The position numbers and the translations under genes are program-made. Source: Streptomyces sp. CG4 (lineage in GTDB: Bacteria > Actinomycetota > Actinomycetes > Streptomycetales > Streptomycetaceae). From it: 64,000 nt of DNA. The DNA lies in NCBI RefSeq assembly GCF_041080655.1, contig NZ_CP163525.1, positions 620,001 through 684,000 on the forward strand. The letters are read 5' to 3'. Under the pieces are notes generated by a model. The model did not search any database, had not been told where the DNA came from, and was given only the letters and a program-made list of their open reading frames with translations. This document shows, in pieces, positions 38,917 to 47,230 of the stretch (positions within the stretch are counted from its first letter, which is position 1; each line of letters begins with the position of its first letter).

Positions 38917-39103
38917 CTGTGCTCCTTGTTGCCGAAGGGCCGGTTGCACGGAACGATCCGGCTCCGGCGGTTTCCCCGGCAATGGACTCCAGTGCACCGC
39001 CTCTTGCACTTTCGCGCGCGTACGTCCGCTGGTGGGGCGCTTGCCTGCGTGTACGTCCGCCGTGTGGCACGCGCGCCCGCGCGCGCCCGCTCGTGGGCGC
39101 CGG

Positions 39104-40285
39104 TCAGGGCTCCTCGGAGGGTACGGCGGACAGCGGGCTGTCCCAGGCCAGTTGGCGGATCAGGGTCTCGTCCGGCTCCGTGGGACGGGCCGCGACGGGG
39201 CCCGGGCGGGACGGATTGCGGCTGCCGCGGGAGATGCCGCCGCTGACGGTGATGTTGTGCTCGACCCGGGACCGGCGGTGCCGTTCGTAGGCGGTGAACG
39301 CGGCCGGCGGGTCGGGCAGGTCGCGCAGCGCCTTGGCGAGGACGACGGCGTCCTCCAGGGCCATGGAGGCGCCCTGGCCGGTCGCCGGGGAGGCCGCGTG
39401 GGCCGCGTCGCCGATGAGCAGGATGCGCCCGTGCCGCCACACCGTGCCGAGCGGCATCTCGGTGGCGTTGGTGACCATGACGGGGCCCTCGGAGGCGGCC
39501 ACGATGTCCGCGGCGGGTGTGGCGTCCTTGCGCAGCAGCGGCAGCAGCTCCTCGCGCCACGGGGCGTGGTGCGCGGCCGGGCCCGCGGGCAGGGGTTCCG
39601 TGTTCACCCGGGCGAACCAGTACGTCTGCCCGGCCGGCGACACCGTGTACCCGAACCCGCTCTCGCTGCCCCGGACCATGGTGATGACGCCGGTGCCGTC
39701 CATGCCGGGGGCGGTGCCGGAGTAGCCGTAGAAGACCCGCTGGCCCGCGTATGCGGGCCGTACACCGGGGGTGAGGGTGCGGCGCACGGTGGAGTTGAGC
39801 CCGTCGGCGCCGACGAGCAGGTCCGCGTGGGTCACGCCGCCGTCGGCGAACCGGGCGGTGACGCCGTGCGGGCCGTTCGTGACGGCGACCAGACGGGCGC
39901 CGTGGCGCAGCCGGATGCCGCGCCGCTCCGCCTCGCCCTGCAGGGCCGCGTTCAGCTCGCCGCGGCGCAGACAGCGGTAGCGCAGTGCGGGGTCGGCCAC
40001 CTCGCCGAGCGGAACATGGGTCAGCTCGGTTCCCTCGTGGTCGAGGAGCCGCAGCGAAGTCAGCGGAAAACCGGCGGCCGTCACGGCGTCCGTCGCGTCG
40101 AGCTGGGCCAGGGCGCGCATGCCATTGCTCGCCAGGGTCAGGAAGGCCCCGATGTCCTCGGCCATGTCGGGGTGCGCCTCGTACACGGTGACGTCGAATC
40201 CAGCCTTGCGCAGCCCGAGCGCGGCCGCGGTCCCCGCGATACCGCCGCCGACGACCAGTACCCTCGTCAGATCCGTCCCGCTCAC
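39104..40285 (-). CDS. FAD-dependent monooxygenase (salicylate hydroxylase-like)
   Basis: 393 residues. GTG start at 40285 with AGGAG 6 nt upstream. FAD motif VLVVGGGIAGTAAALGLRKAG, DG motif LLVGADGLNSTVRRTL, and GD motif ILLIGDAAHAASPATGQGAS. No signal. Resembles bacterial FAD hydroxylases such as kynurenine or salicylate type and the 3-hydroxybenzoate family; substrate not known. An ATG two bases away is out of frame. The last 40 residues are Pro/Arg-rich. No co-regulated partner; it lies convergent to the gene for an L7/L12-like domain protein on the other side of 40320. Confidence 0.82.
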   Translation of the reverse strand: MSGTDLTRVLVVGGGIAGTAAALGLRKAGFDVTVYEAHPDMAEDIGAFLTLASNGMRALAQLDATDAVTAAGFPLTSLRLLDHEGTELTHVPLGEVADPALRYRCLRRGELNAALQGEAERRGIRLRHGARLVAVTNGPHGVTARFADGGVTHADLLVGADGLNSTVRRTLTPGVRPAYAGQRVFYGYSGTAPGMDGTGVITMVRGSESGFGYTVSPAGQTYWFARVNTEPLPAGPAAHHAPWREELLPLLRKDATPAADIVAASEGPVMVTNATEMPLGTVWRHGRILLIGDAAHAASPATGQGASMALEDAVVLAKALRDLPDPPAAFTAYERHRRSRVEHNITVSGGISRGSRNPSRPGPVAARPTEPDETLIRQLAWDSPLSAVPSEEP

Positions 40286-40399
40286 ATGCCACTCCTCGTG
40301 CCGACAGTGGTGATGACCATCTAAAGGCAGGAGACGGGCTCACGGACGGCCTGGGGCCGGAATCCGGACAGGCCCGTGCGGAAGTCGAGGGGGTGCCGG

Positions 40400-40723
40400 A
40401 TGGAGGAGCCGCCGTTCGCGGTGGTGCTCACGGGTGTCGGGGAGCGCCGGATGGACGTGGTCCAAGTGCTGCGGACCGTCACCGGTCTGAGTGCCTGGCA
40501 CTGTGCGCGGTGGTGCGCGGCCGTCCCGGTGCCCGTGGTCGGGGCGACCTGGTTCGAGGCGGCCGACAGGGCCGCGGGACGGCTCCGGGCGGCCGGGGCC
40601 GAGGCCGACGTCGTGTGCGGGTCCTGTGCGCGCACCGTGCCGCCGCAGGGGCGTCCGCTGGACCCCGGCCCGTGCGCGGCTCGCGCCTGGTCCCCCGCCG
40701 ACTGCCCCGCGAGCCGTCCCTGA
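40400..40723 (+). CDS. Small protein with ribosomal L7/L12 C-terminal-like domain
   Basis: 107 residues. FAVVLTGVGERRMDVVQVLR, TGLSAWHCARWCAAVP and ADRAAGRLRAAGAEADVVC align with the ribosomal L7/L12 C-terminal domain (fdvvL..aG..Ki.VIK.vR..tGLgLkeAKdlV...P ... A...k..Lee.GA.v.l). There is no N-terminal dimerisation domain or hinge, so it is not a ribosomal stalk protein. A Cys-rich, Pro-rich tail follows. Such stand-alone domains occur in Streptomyces; their partners are unknown. ATG after GAGGGGG (6-nt spacing). It sits just before a Ppx/GppA-family gene, 80 bp away. Confidence 0.62.
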   Translation: MEEPPFAVVLTGVGERRMDVVQVLRTVTGLSAWHCARWCAAVPVPVVGATWFEAADRAAGRLRAAGAEADVVCGSCARTVPPQGRPLDPGPCAARAWSPADCPASRP

Positions 40724-40803
40724 CAGGCGCGCCGACCGGGCGCCGTGCACACCCTGCCGTCCGCCTGACGGGTTCTTGGCGGGAATGTGGGTACGTCCCG
40801 GCC

Positions 40804-41811
40804 ATGCGGGTGAGTGTGGTGGACGCGGGGTCGAACACGGTTCGGTTGGTGATCGCGGATGTGGAGGGCGGCGTTCCGCTGCCGGTGCACACCGTCAAGT
40901 GGAAGCTGCGCCTGTCCGAACACATCGGTGCGGACGGCACCATCGCCGACGAGGCGGTGGAGCGGTTGGTTCAGGCGGTGGCCGCGGCCGGGGCGACGGC
41001 CCGGCGGTGGCATGCGCCGGGGCCGCTGGCCTTCGCGACCACGGTGGTGCGCGGTGCCCCGAACCGGCAGGAGGTGCTGTGCCGGGTGGCGGCCGGCACC
41101 GGGATCCGTCTGTGCACCCTGCCGGGTGAGACCGAGGCGGAGCTGACCTTTCTCGCGGCCCGGCGCTGGTTGGGCTGGCAAGCCGGCCCGCTCGCGGTGC
41201 TCGACATCGGCGGCGGCTCGCTGGACGTGGCCTTCGGGCGGGGCCGGCTGCCCGATTTCGCCGCCGCCCTGCCGCTCGGCGCGAGCCGGCTCACGCGGGA
41301 GTACCTGGGCGTCCAGGACCCGCCGGGGCCGGAGGAGCTGAAGGAGCTTCGCCGCAGGATCCGCCATGAGCTGCGGGACGTGGCGTCGCGGATCCGCTGG
41401 GAACGGCCGCGCACCGCCGCGGTCAGCTCTCGTACGTTCCAGCAGCTGGCCCGGCTGTGTGGGGCGGCGCCCGGGCGGCACGGCCCGTTCGTGCGGCGGG
41501 AGTTGCGCTGCCGGGAGCTGCGCGAGGCCGTCCGTACCCTTGGCGCGTTGCCCGCCGCCGAGCGTGCCCAGCTGCCCGGGATCTCCGCGCCGCGCGCCGC
41601 GCAGAGCCTGGCCGGAGCGGTCGTCGGCCACACGGCGCTGAAGCTCATGGGACTGCCCGGTGCCGTCGTCTGCCCGTGGGCGATCCGCGAGGGCGTGCTG
41701 CTCCGCTACATCGAGGACGGCGGGTCCTGGTGGACGGACGTCACGAACCCCGCCGGCTCCGCACCGCCGGCCCCCAAGGCCCCGCTCCGCATCGCCGGCC
41801 CACCGGCTTGA
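40804..41811 (+). CDS. Ppx/GppA family phosphatase
   Basis: 335 residues. Actin-like ATPase fold: SVVDAGSNTVRLVIADV (phosphate 1, GSN), LAVLDIGGGSLDVAFGRG (phosphate 2 of the GGGS type), and SRTFQQLARLCGAAPGRHG. C-terminal WAIREGVLLRYIE is typical of exopolyphosphatases. It should hydrolyse polyphosphate or pppGpp. Short (335 aa), one-domain type, as in the actinobacterial Ppx1. The ATG at 40804 is preceded by GGGAATG-like sequence without a clean ribosome site. A small L7/L12-like gene lies upstream on the same strand. Confidence 0.88.
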   Translation: MRVSVVDAGSNTVRLVIADVEGGVPLPVHTVKWKLRLSEHIGADGTIADEAVERLVQAVAAAGATARRWHAPGPLAFATTVVRGAPNRQEVLCRVAAGTGIRLCTLPGETEAELTFLAARRWLGWQAGPLAVLDIGGGSLDVAFGRGRLPDFAAALPLGASRLTREYLGVQDPPGPEELKELRRRIRHELRDVASRIRWERPRTAAVSSRTFQQLARLCGAAPGRHGPFVRRELRCRELREAVRTLGALPAAERAQLPGISAPRAAQSLAGAVVGHTALKLMGLPGAVVCPWAIREGVLLRYIEDGGSWWTDVTNPAGSAPPAPKAPLRIAGPPA

Positions 41812-41825
41812 CCGGCCACGGTGCC

Positions 41826-42699
41826 TCACTCGTCCCGCAGGTCCTCCCGGAGATCAGCGATGAGCCGGTCACCGGTCACCGTCCGGTCGTCCTTGTGCTC
41901 GTCCCAGCGCCCGAACGTCCGAACCGCGGCCCGCGCGAAGTCCCCCGGCAGGCCCGCTTCTTCACAGGCCTGTGCGATCTCCCGCATCTCCGGCTCCCAG
42001 CGCCAGGCGCGCGGGCCGGCGGTCGCCAGTCGCCGCGGATCGGCGAGGGGCGTGCCGGCAAGCGCCTGGGCGGCCAGGTCCCGCAGTTCGTCGAGGACGT
42101 CATGGGCATCGGCCAGGGCGGAGGCGTGCGCGGCGAGGGCGTAGGAGATCTTGTTGTAGGCGGCGAAGGACAGCTTGAGCGCCGAGGCCCGCCCGACCGG
42201 GCCGGTCAGGGGATGCGGGGTGAGCAGGGTGCCGTCGAAGAGGGCGGACACGGCCGCGACCGCGTCCGGCTCGCCCGAGAGGTAGGCGGGTGGTCCCGGT
42301 GGTGCGGGGCGGCGGGCCGGTGATGCCCCCGTCCACGAGCGTCGCCGCACTGCCTGCGAACAACGCGCCGATCTCGCCCATCCGTTGGGGACCGACCGCG
42401 TTGGCGTCGACGTACACGCCCCGGAACCCGGCCGCCGCCACGCTCGCCGCGACGTCGAGCGCGGCAGCCGGCGGGCACACGCTGAGGACGGTCTCGCAGC
42501 GCTCCGCCAGCTCCGTCAGGTCCGCGGCACCGCGCAGTCCGGCCTCGGCCGCCCGTCGCCGGGTGCCGGCCGAACGTCCCTCCGGCGCCCACCACACCCG
42601 CGCCCCCGCGGCCACCGCCTGCGCCGCCACCCGCGCGCCCATCGCGCCGGGGTGCACGATCCCCACGTCCCGCGCGTCCCGCACGTCTCGCCGACCCAT
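41826..42699 (-). pseudogene. NAD-binding 6PGDH-like/DUF1932 oxidoreductase, frameshifted
   Basis: Two overlapping frames make one protein. The first (from ATG 42699) has VGIVHPGAMGARVAAQAVAAG and VYVDANAVGPQRMGEIG up to VDGGITGPPPRTTGTTRL near 42290. The second continues as YLSGEPDAVAAVSALF, with ALKLSFAAYNKISYALAAH and WEPEMREIAQACEEAG (DUF1932 C-terminal domain) to the stop at 41826. The break is at CGCCTACCTC, where relatives would read CGCCT(GT)ACCTC, i.e. 2 nt missing. One frameshift, so either a recent mutation or a base-calling error; otherwise all motifs are intact. The reaction would be an NAD(P)-dependent dehydrogenation of an unknown hydroxy acid. Confidence 0.75.
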
Positions 42700-42834
42700 A
42701 CGGCGACCCTAACGCGCCCTGCCCGCCGCCTCGTTCGCACGGCTCGCGAGCTCTCGATGCGTATTTCTCCAAAGACCCCGAAATCCCGACCCGATCTGTA
42801 GCGATCATGACAAAGGGAGGGTAGTCATGCCGGT

Positions 42835-43803
42835 ATGGCATTACGTCGATCACGTTCGGGAACACAACGGCTTGCCGCCCTCGTGGCCGCGGCGGCGCTG
42901 GTCCTCGTGGGCTGCGACAGCGGCGGCACCTCGTCCTCCGGCGACGGCCGCGAGCAGCTGACCGTCGCGGCGCTGCCGCTCACCGACTCGGCCGCCCTCT
43001 ATCTCGCCCGGGACCGCGGGCTGTTCGCCAAGGAGGGCCTGGACGTGCGCATCCAGCCGGTGCAGCAGAGCATCCAGGCGCTGCCCGCGCTGCTCAAGGG
43101 CCAGGTGAGCGTGATCGCGAGCGCGAACTACGTCACGTACCTGCAGGCGTACGAGAAGGGCACCCTGGACCTGCGCATCCTCGCCGAGGGCGTCCGGATC
43201 GCGCCGCACATGATGGACGTCCTCGTGCCCAAGGACTCCGCCCTCAAGTCGCCCGCGGACCTCGCCGGCAAGAAGGTCGCCGTCGCCGTCCTCAACAACA
43301 TCCAGTCCCTGACCCTGAACGCGATCCTCGACGCCCAGGGCGCGAAGCGGCCCGTCTACCGGCAGATCCTGTTCCCGCAGATGGGGCCCGCCCTGGAGAA
43401 GGGCCAGGTGGACGCCGCCCACGCGGTCGAGCCCTTCGACACCGCGATCCAGGGCGAGTTGGGCGCGCGGGTGCTGCTGGACGGCGGGTCGGGACCGGCA
43501 CTGGGCCTGCCGGCCAGCGGCTACGTCACCACGGCCGACTTCGTGAAGAAGCACCCGAAGGCGGCCGAGGGCTTCCGGCGTGCCGTGGAGGCGGCCGCCA
43601 AGCTCGCCGCCGCGGATCCGGGAGCGGTGCGCACGGAGCTGCCGAAGTACGCCAAGGTGAGCGCCGACCAGGCCACATCGATCCATCTGCCCACCTATCC
43701 GACGACCGCCGACCCGGCCGTGCTGCGCCGCCTCGTGCGGCTCATGCGCGCCCAGGGGCTGCTGAAGAAGGACATCGATCCGACGCCCCTGCTGGTGAAA
43801 TGA
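42835..43803 (+). CDS. ABC transporter substrate-binding lipoprotein (NMT1/SsuA/THI5-like)
   Basis: 322 residues. The lipobox is LVLVGCDSG with Cys near residue 27, followed by a Gly/Ser linker. The periplasmic-binding fold type II of the NMT1/SsuA group is shown by LTVAALPLTDSAALYLARDRG, FAKEGLDVRI, LKGQVSVIASANYVTYL, and ADLAGKKVAVA. Family members bind taurine, sulfonates, nitrate, pyrimidine precursors or aromatic acids. First gene of a five-gene operon; GGAGG 14 nt before the ATG. The partner ThDP enzyme (45620) points to an aromatic 2-oxo acid or a precursor as cargo. Confidence 0.87.
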   Translation: MALRRSRSGTQRLAALVAAAALVLVGCDSGGTSSSGDGREQLTVAALPLTDSAALYLARDRGLFAKEGLDVRIQPVQQSIQALPALLKGQVSVIASANYVTYLQAYEKGTLDLRILAEGVRIAPHMMDVLVPKDSALKSPADLAGKKVAVAVLNNIQSLTLNAILDAQGAKRPVYRQILFPQMGPALEKGQVDAAHAVEPFDTAIQGELGARVLLDGGSGPALGLPASGYVTTADFVKKHPKAAEGFRRAVEAAAKLAAADPGAVRTELPKYAKVSADQATSIHLPTYPTTADPAVLRRLVRLMRAQGLLKKDIDPTPLLVK

Positions 43804-43809
43804 CCCGAC

Positions 43810-43865
43810 CGAAGTGACATAGACGAAGTGGCATAGACGAAGTGACATGGACGAAATGACACGGG
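43810..43865 (+). repeat. Four tandem 14-bp repeats between importer genes
   Basis: Units start at 43810, 43824, 43838 and 43852: CGAAGTGACATAGA with variations (GTGGC, ATGGA, AAATGACAC). They fill the gap between the lipoprotein stop and the first permease start and contain no spacers, so they are not CRISPR. Each unit reads AGTGAC.. and contains a GTG or ATG, so they might influence translation. Confidence 0.7.
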
Positions 43866-43869
43866 GGAC

Positions 43870-44670
43870 ATGAGACGGCGTCAGGACCTGCCCCTCGGCC
43901 TGCTCGGCGCGGCGACGGCCTTCGGGGTCTGCGAGGCGGTCTCCCGGGCGGGGATCGTGCGGCGCGGCTATCTGCCGCCTGCCTCCGAAGTCCTCGCCCG
44001 CGCCGCCCGGTTGGCGGCCGACCCGGCCTTTCTCGACGGGATCGGGGCGACGCTGCGGGCGTGGGCGCTGGGGCTCGGGCTCGCCTGCGCGATCGCCGTG
44101 CCGCTGGGGCTGCTGCTGGGCGCGGTGCCCGTCGTGGAGGCCGCCGTACGCGCGGTGATCGAGTTTCTGCGGCCGCTGCCGTCCGTCGCGCTGATCCCGC
44201 TGGTGTCGCTGCTGCTCGGATCCGGCACGGAGACGGAGGTGACGCTGATCGCCTACGCCTCGCTGTGGCCGGTGCTGTTCAACACCGTCTACGGCCTCGG
44301 CGAGACCGACCCGCTGGCCAAGGACACCCTGCGCGCCTTCGGGTTCGGGCGGCTCGCGGTGCTGCTGCGGGTGGAGTTGCCGGCGACCGCCCCGTTCATC
44401 GCCGCCGGGGTGCGGATCTCGGCCGCGGTCGCCCTGATCCTCGCCGTCGCGACGGAGCTGCTCTCCGGCTTCGGCCAGGGCCTCGGCATCTTCATCGCCC
44501 AGGCCCAGACGGATCCGGACGGCACCCGGGATGTACTGGCCGGGGTGGTGTGGGCGGGCGCTCTCGGGCTGGTGATCAACGGCGTACTGGTCGGTGCGGA
44601 GCGGCGGTTGTTCGCCTGGGCGCGGGAATCCCGCCCGGAGCCACGGACGCCGGAGCGGGGCAGGCCGTGA
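43870..44670 (+). CDS. ABC transporter permease (SsuC/TauC-like), first copy
   Basis: 266 residues with six predicted helices, binding-protein-dependent inner-membrane component. LGLLGAATAFGVCEAV is helix 1; the EAA-type loop is GETDPLAKDTLRAFGFG, followed by ELPATAPFIAAGVRISAAVALILAVATELLSG (given as two halves). Of the TauC/SsuC/NrtB type. ATG at 43870 directly after the tandem repeats; GGGGGAC gives only a weak ribosome site. The stop overlaps the GTG of the second permease (GTGA). Confidence 0.86.
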   Translation: MRRRQDLPLGLLGAATAFGVCEAVSRAGIVRRGYLPPASEVLARAARLAADPAFLDGIGATLRAWALGLGLACAIAVPLGLLLGAVPVVEAAVRAVIEFLRPLPSVALIPLVSLLLGSGTETEVTLIAYASLWPVLFNTVYGLGETDPLAKDTLRAFGFGRLAVLLRVELPATAPFIAAGVRISAAVALILAVATELLSGFGQGLGIFIAQAQTDPDGTRDVLAGVVWAGALGLVINGVLVGAERRLFAWARESRPEPRTPERGRP

Positions 44671-45623
44671 CGGAGACACAGGGCTACGGGGAGACACCGG
44701 GCAGCAGTCGGACGCAGGGCGAGGGGCGGGTGCAGGGCAACGGCCGGGTGCAGGGCAACAGCTGGATGCCGGGCAACAGGCCGGCTCTCGGCAACGGGTG
44801 GCGGCCCGGATCCGCGGCCGGTGCGCCCCGCGCCACCGCCGTCCCCTTCCTCCTGCGCTGGGCGGTGCTCCTCCTCGCCGTGGTCTGCTGGGAGCTGGCC
44901 GCCCGTGCGCAGAACAGCGTCTACTTCCCGCCGCCGCTGCGCATCGCCCGGCACGCCCGTGACCTGTGGTTCTCGGGGCCCGTCGGCCATCTGTTCCTCA
45001 CCCCGGCCGCCGTCGACACCATCCTGCCGAGCCTCGGCCGGATGGCGGCCGGGTTCGCGCTCGCCGCCGTTGCCGGGGTCGCCCTGGGGATCGCCATGGG
45101 CTGCTCCCGGGTGGCATACGCACTGTGCGACCCGGTGCTGCAGTTCGCGCGGGCCGTGCCGCCGCCCGCGCTGGTGCCGGTGTTCGTCGTCGTCTTCGAC
45201 TTCGGTACGCCGATGCAGGTGGCGTCGATCGCGTTCAGCGCCGTATGGCCGGTACTGGTGAACTCGGCCGAGGGCGCCAGGGCCACCGATCCGCTGCGGC
45301 TGGAAGTGACGGCCGTGCTGCGGCTGACGGCGCCCGAACGGCTGTGGTTCCTGATCCTGCCGTCGGCGCTGCCCCGGATCTTCGCGGGGCTCCGGCTCAG
45401 TCTGTCGCTGTCCCTGATCCTGATGGTGTTCTCGGAGCTGCTGCCGGGCAGCGACAACGGCATCGGCTTCACGCTCACCGACGCCCAGACCCGCTCCGAC
45501 CTGCTCACCGTGTGGTCGTCACTGCTGCTGCTCGGCGCGCTCGGGTATCTCCTCAACACCGGTCTGCTGGCGGTCGAGAAACGGCTCGTCGGCCCACGGA
45601 CGTCCCGAGGGAGGACGGCATGA
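44667..45623 (+). CDS. ABC transporter permease (SsuC/TauC-like), second copy with Gly-rich N-terminal repeats
   Basis: 318 residues. The first ~50 residues are hydrophilic repeats such as RVQGNGRVQGN and MPGNRPALGNGWRPG, then a normal permease: FLLRWAVLLLAVVCWELAARA (TM1), IAMGCSRVAYALCDPVLQ, VPPPALVPVFVVVFDFG, EAA loop ARATDPLRLEVTAVLRL, and FSELLPGSDNGIGFTLT. GTG start in the 4-bp overlap with the first permease, and an ATGA overlap with the ThDP enzyme, so the operon is translationally coupled. With the first permease it should make a heterodimeric channel. The repeated N-terminus is unusual for the family. Confidence 0.84.
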   Translation: MTETQGYGETPGSSRTQGEGRVQGNGRVQGNSWMPGNRPALGNGWRPGSAAGAPRATAVPFLLRWAVLLLAVVCWELAARAQNSVYFPPPLRIARHARDLWFSGPVGHLFLTPAAVDTILPSLGRMAAGFALAAVAGVALGIAMGCSRVAYALCDPVLQFARAVPPPALVPVFVVVFDFGTPMQVASIAFSAVWPVLVNSAEGARATDPLRLEVTAVLRLTAPERLWFLILPSALPRIFAGLRLSLSLSLILMVFSELLPGSDNGIGFTLTDAQTRSDLLTVWSSLLLLGALGYLLNTGLLAVEKRLVGPRTSRGRTA

Positions 45624-47227
45624 CGACGACCACGGTCCGGGACGCGGTCGTACGGCTGTTGCACGACACCGGTATGACCACGGTCTTCGGCAATCCGGGC
45701 TCCACGGAGCTGCGGATGTTCCGGGACTGGCCGGACGACTTCACCTATGTGCTGGGCCTGCAGGAGTCCGTCGCCGTCGGCATGGCGGCCGGTCATGCCC
45801 TCGGCACCCGGAGTGCCGCCTTCGTCAGCCTGCACTCGGCCGGCGGGGTGGGGCACGCGCTCGGCGCGGTGTTCAACGCCTTCCGGGACCGGGTGCCGCT
45901 GGTGATCGTGGCGGGGCAGCAGGCGCGCTCGCTGATCCAGCTGCGGCCGTTCCTGGGCGCCGACGAACCGGCCGTGTTCCCGCGCCCGTACGTGAAGTCG
46001 GCCCGTCAGCCGGAGCGGGCCGAGGATGTCCCGGCCGTGCTCGCCGAGGCGCACCGGCTCGCGATGACGCATCCGCGCGGCCCGGTGTTCGTGTCCGTGC
46101 CCGAGGACGACTGGGACCGGCCGACCGAGCCCGTCGTACCCCGCACGGTGCACTCGGCGTTCACGGCCGACCCGGACGCCCTCGCCGCGCTCGCCGGGCG
46201 GCTGGCCGACTGTGCGCGCCCGGCGCTGGTGGTGGGCCCGGGCGTGGACGACGAGGACGCGCTGGAGCCGGTGCGGGCGCTGGCCGAGCGGATCCGGGCC
46301 GGGGTGTGGATCAGCCCGCTCTCCGGCCGCTCCGGCTTCCCGGAGTCGCACCCGCTGTTCCAGGGGTTCCTGCCGCCGGTCGCCCGTCAACTGGCCGCGC
46401 GCCTCGCCCCGTACGACGTGGTGGTCGCCCTCGGGGCACCGGTGTTCACGTACCACGTGGCGGACGAGGGACCGCCGCTCGCGCCCGGCACCGAGCTGTT
46501 CCACCTGGACTGCGACCCCGGCCAGGCCGCCTGGCTGCCCACCGGGACCAGCCTCGTCACCACTCTGCGGCCCGCGCTGGCCCGGCTCACCTCGTTGCTG
46601 AAGGAGTCCGACCGCGATCCGCCGCCGCCCAGGCCCGGTCCCGTCCCGGCCCGCGCCGAGGGGCACATCACCCCGGAGCTTTTCTTCGACCTGCTGCGCG
46701 CCCGGCTGCCGCACGACCGGGTCCTCGTCGAGGAGGCGCCGAGCCACCGTGACACGCTGCACGCGCGCGTGCCCATCGAGCTGAGCGGAGGCTTCCTGAC
46801 CACGGGCAGCGGGGCGCTCGGCTGGGGCCTGCCGCTCGCGGTCGGCCGGGCGCTCGCCGACCGGCGCCGGGTGGTGTGCGTGGTCGGCGACGGTTCGGCG
46901 CTGTACTCGGTGCAGGCACTGTGGAGCGCGGCCCGGCACGCGGCTCCGGTCACCTACGTCCTGCTGGACAACGGCGGTTACGCGGCCGTCCGCGCGCTCG
47001 GCCGCCGGATCGGCATCGCGTCCCTGCCCGGTACGGACATCGCCGGCATCGACTTCGCGGCGCTCGCGGAGTCCTTCGGCTGCCCGGCGGCCCGCGCCGA
47101 GCACGCCGGGGAACTGCCGGCCGCACTGGACCACGCACTGGGGCGCGGCGACGACGCGGGCCCCTTCCTGCTGCACCTGCGGGTCACCGGCAGCGCGGGC
47201 ACCCTGTACGAACCCTGGGCCGGGTGA
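45620..47227 (+). CDS. Benzoylformate decarboxylase-like ThDP enzyme
   Basis: 535 residues, full length. The ThDP catalytic elements of benzoylformate decarboxylase are present in order: FGNPGSTELRMF (Ser26 position), LQESVAVGMAAG (Glu47), FVSLHSAGGVGHALG (His70), APVFTYHVADEG (His281) and VVCVVGDGSALYSVQ (GDG motif of the PP domain). So decarboxylation of an aromatic or branched 2-oxo acid is likely, rather than acetolactate synthesis. The gene lies inside an ABC importer operon between permease 2 (ATGA overlap) and the ATPase (4-bp gap). That placement implies the importer brings in the 2-oxo acid or a compound converted to it. Confidence 0.8.
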   Translation: MTTTTVRDAVVRLLHDTGMTTVFGNPGSTELRMFRDWPDDFTYVLGLQESVAVGMAAGHALGTRSAAFVSLHSAGGVGHALGAVFNAFRDRVPLVIVAGQQARSLIQLRPFLGADEPAVFPRPYVKSARQPERAEDVPAVLAEAHRLAMTHPRGPVFVSVPEDDWDRPTEPVVPRTVHSAFTADPDALAALAGRLADCARPALVVGPGVDDEDALEPVRALAERIRAGVWISPLSGRSGFPESHPLFQGFLPPVARQLAARLAPYDVVVALGAPVFTYHVADEGPPLAPGTELFHLDCDPGQAAWLPTGTSLVTTLRPALARLTSLLKESDRDPPPPRPGPVPARAEGHITPELFFDLLRARLPHDRVLVEEAPSHRDTLHARVPIELSGGFLTTGSGALGWGLPLAVGRALADRRRVVCVVGDGSALYSVQALWSAARHAAPVTYVLLDNGGYAAVRALGRRIGIASLPGTDIAGIDFAALAESFGCPAARAEHAGELPAALDHALGRGDDAGPFLLHLRVTGSAGTLYEPWAG

Positions 47228-47230
47228 GGG

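Noticed and set aside
43810..43865. CRISPR array
   Set aside because: 14-bp direct repeats without spacers and no cas genes.
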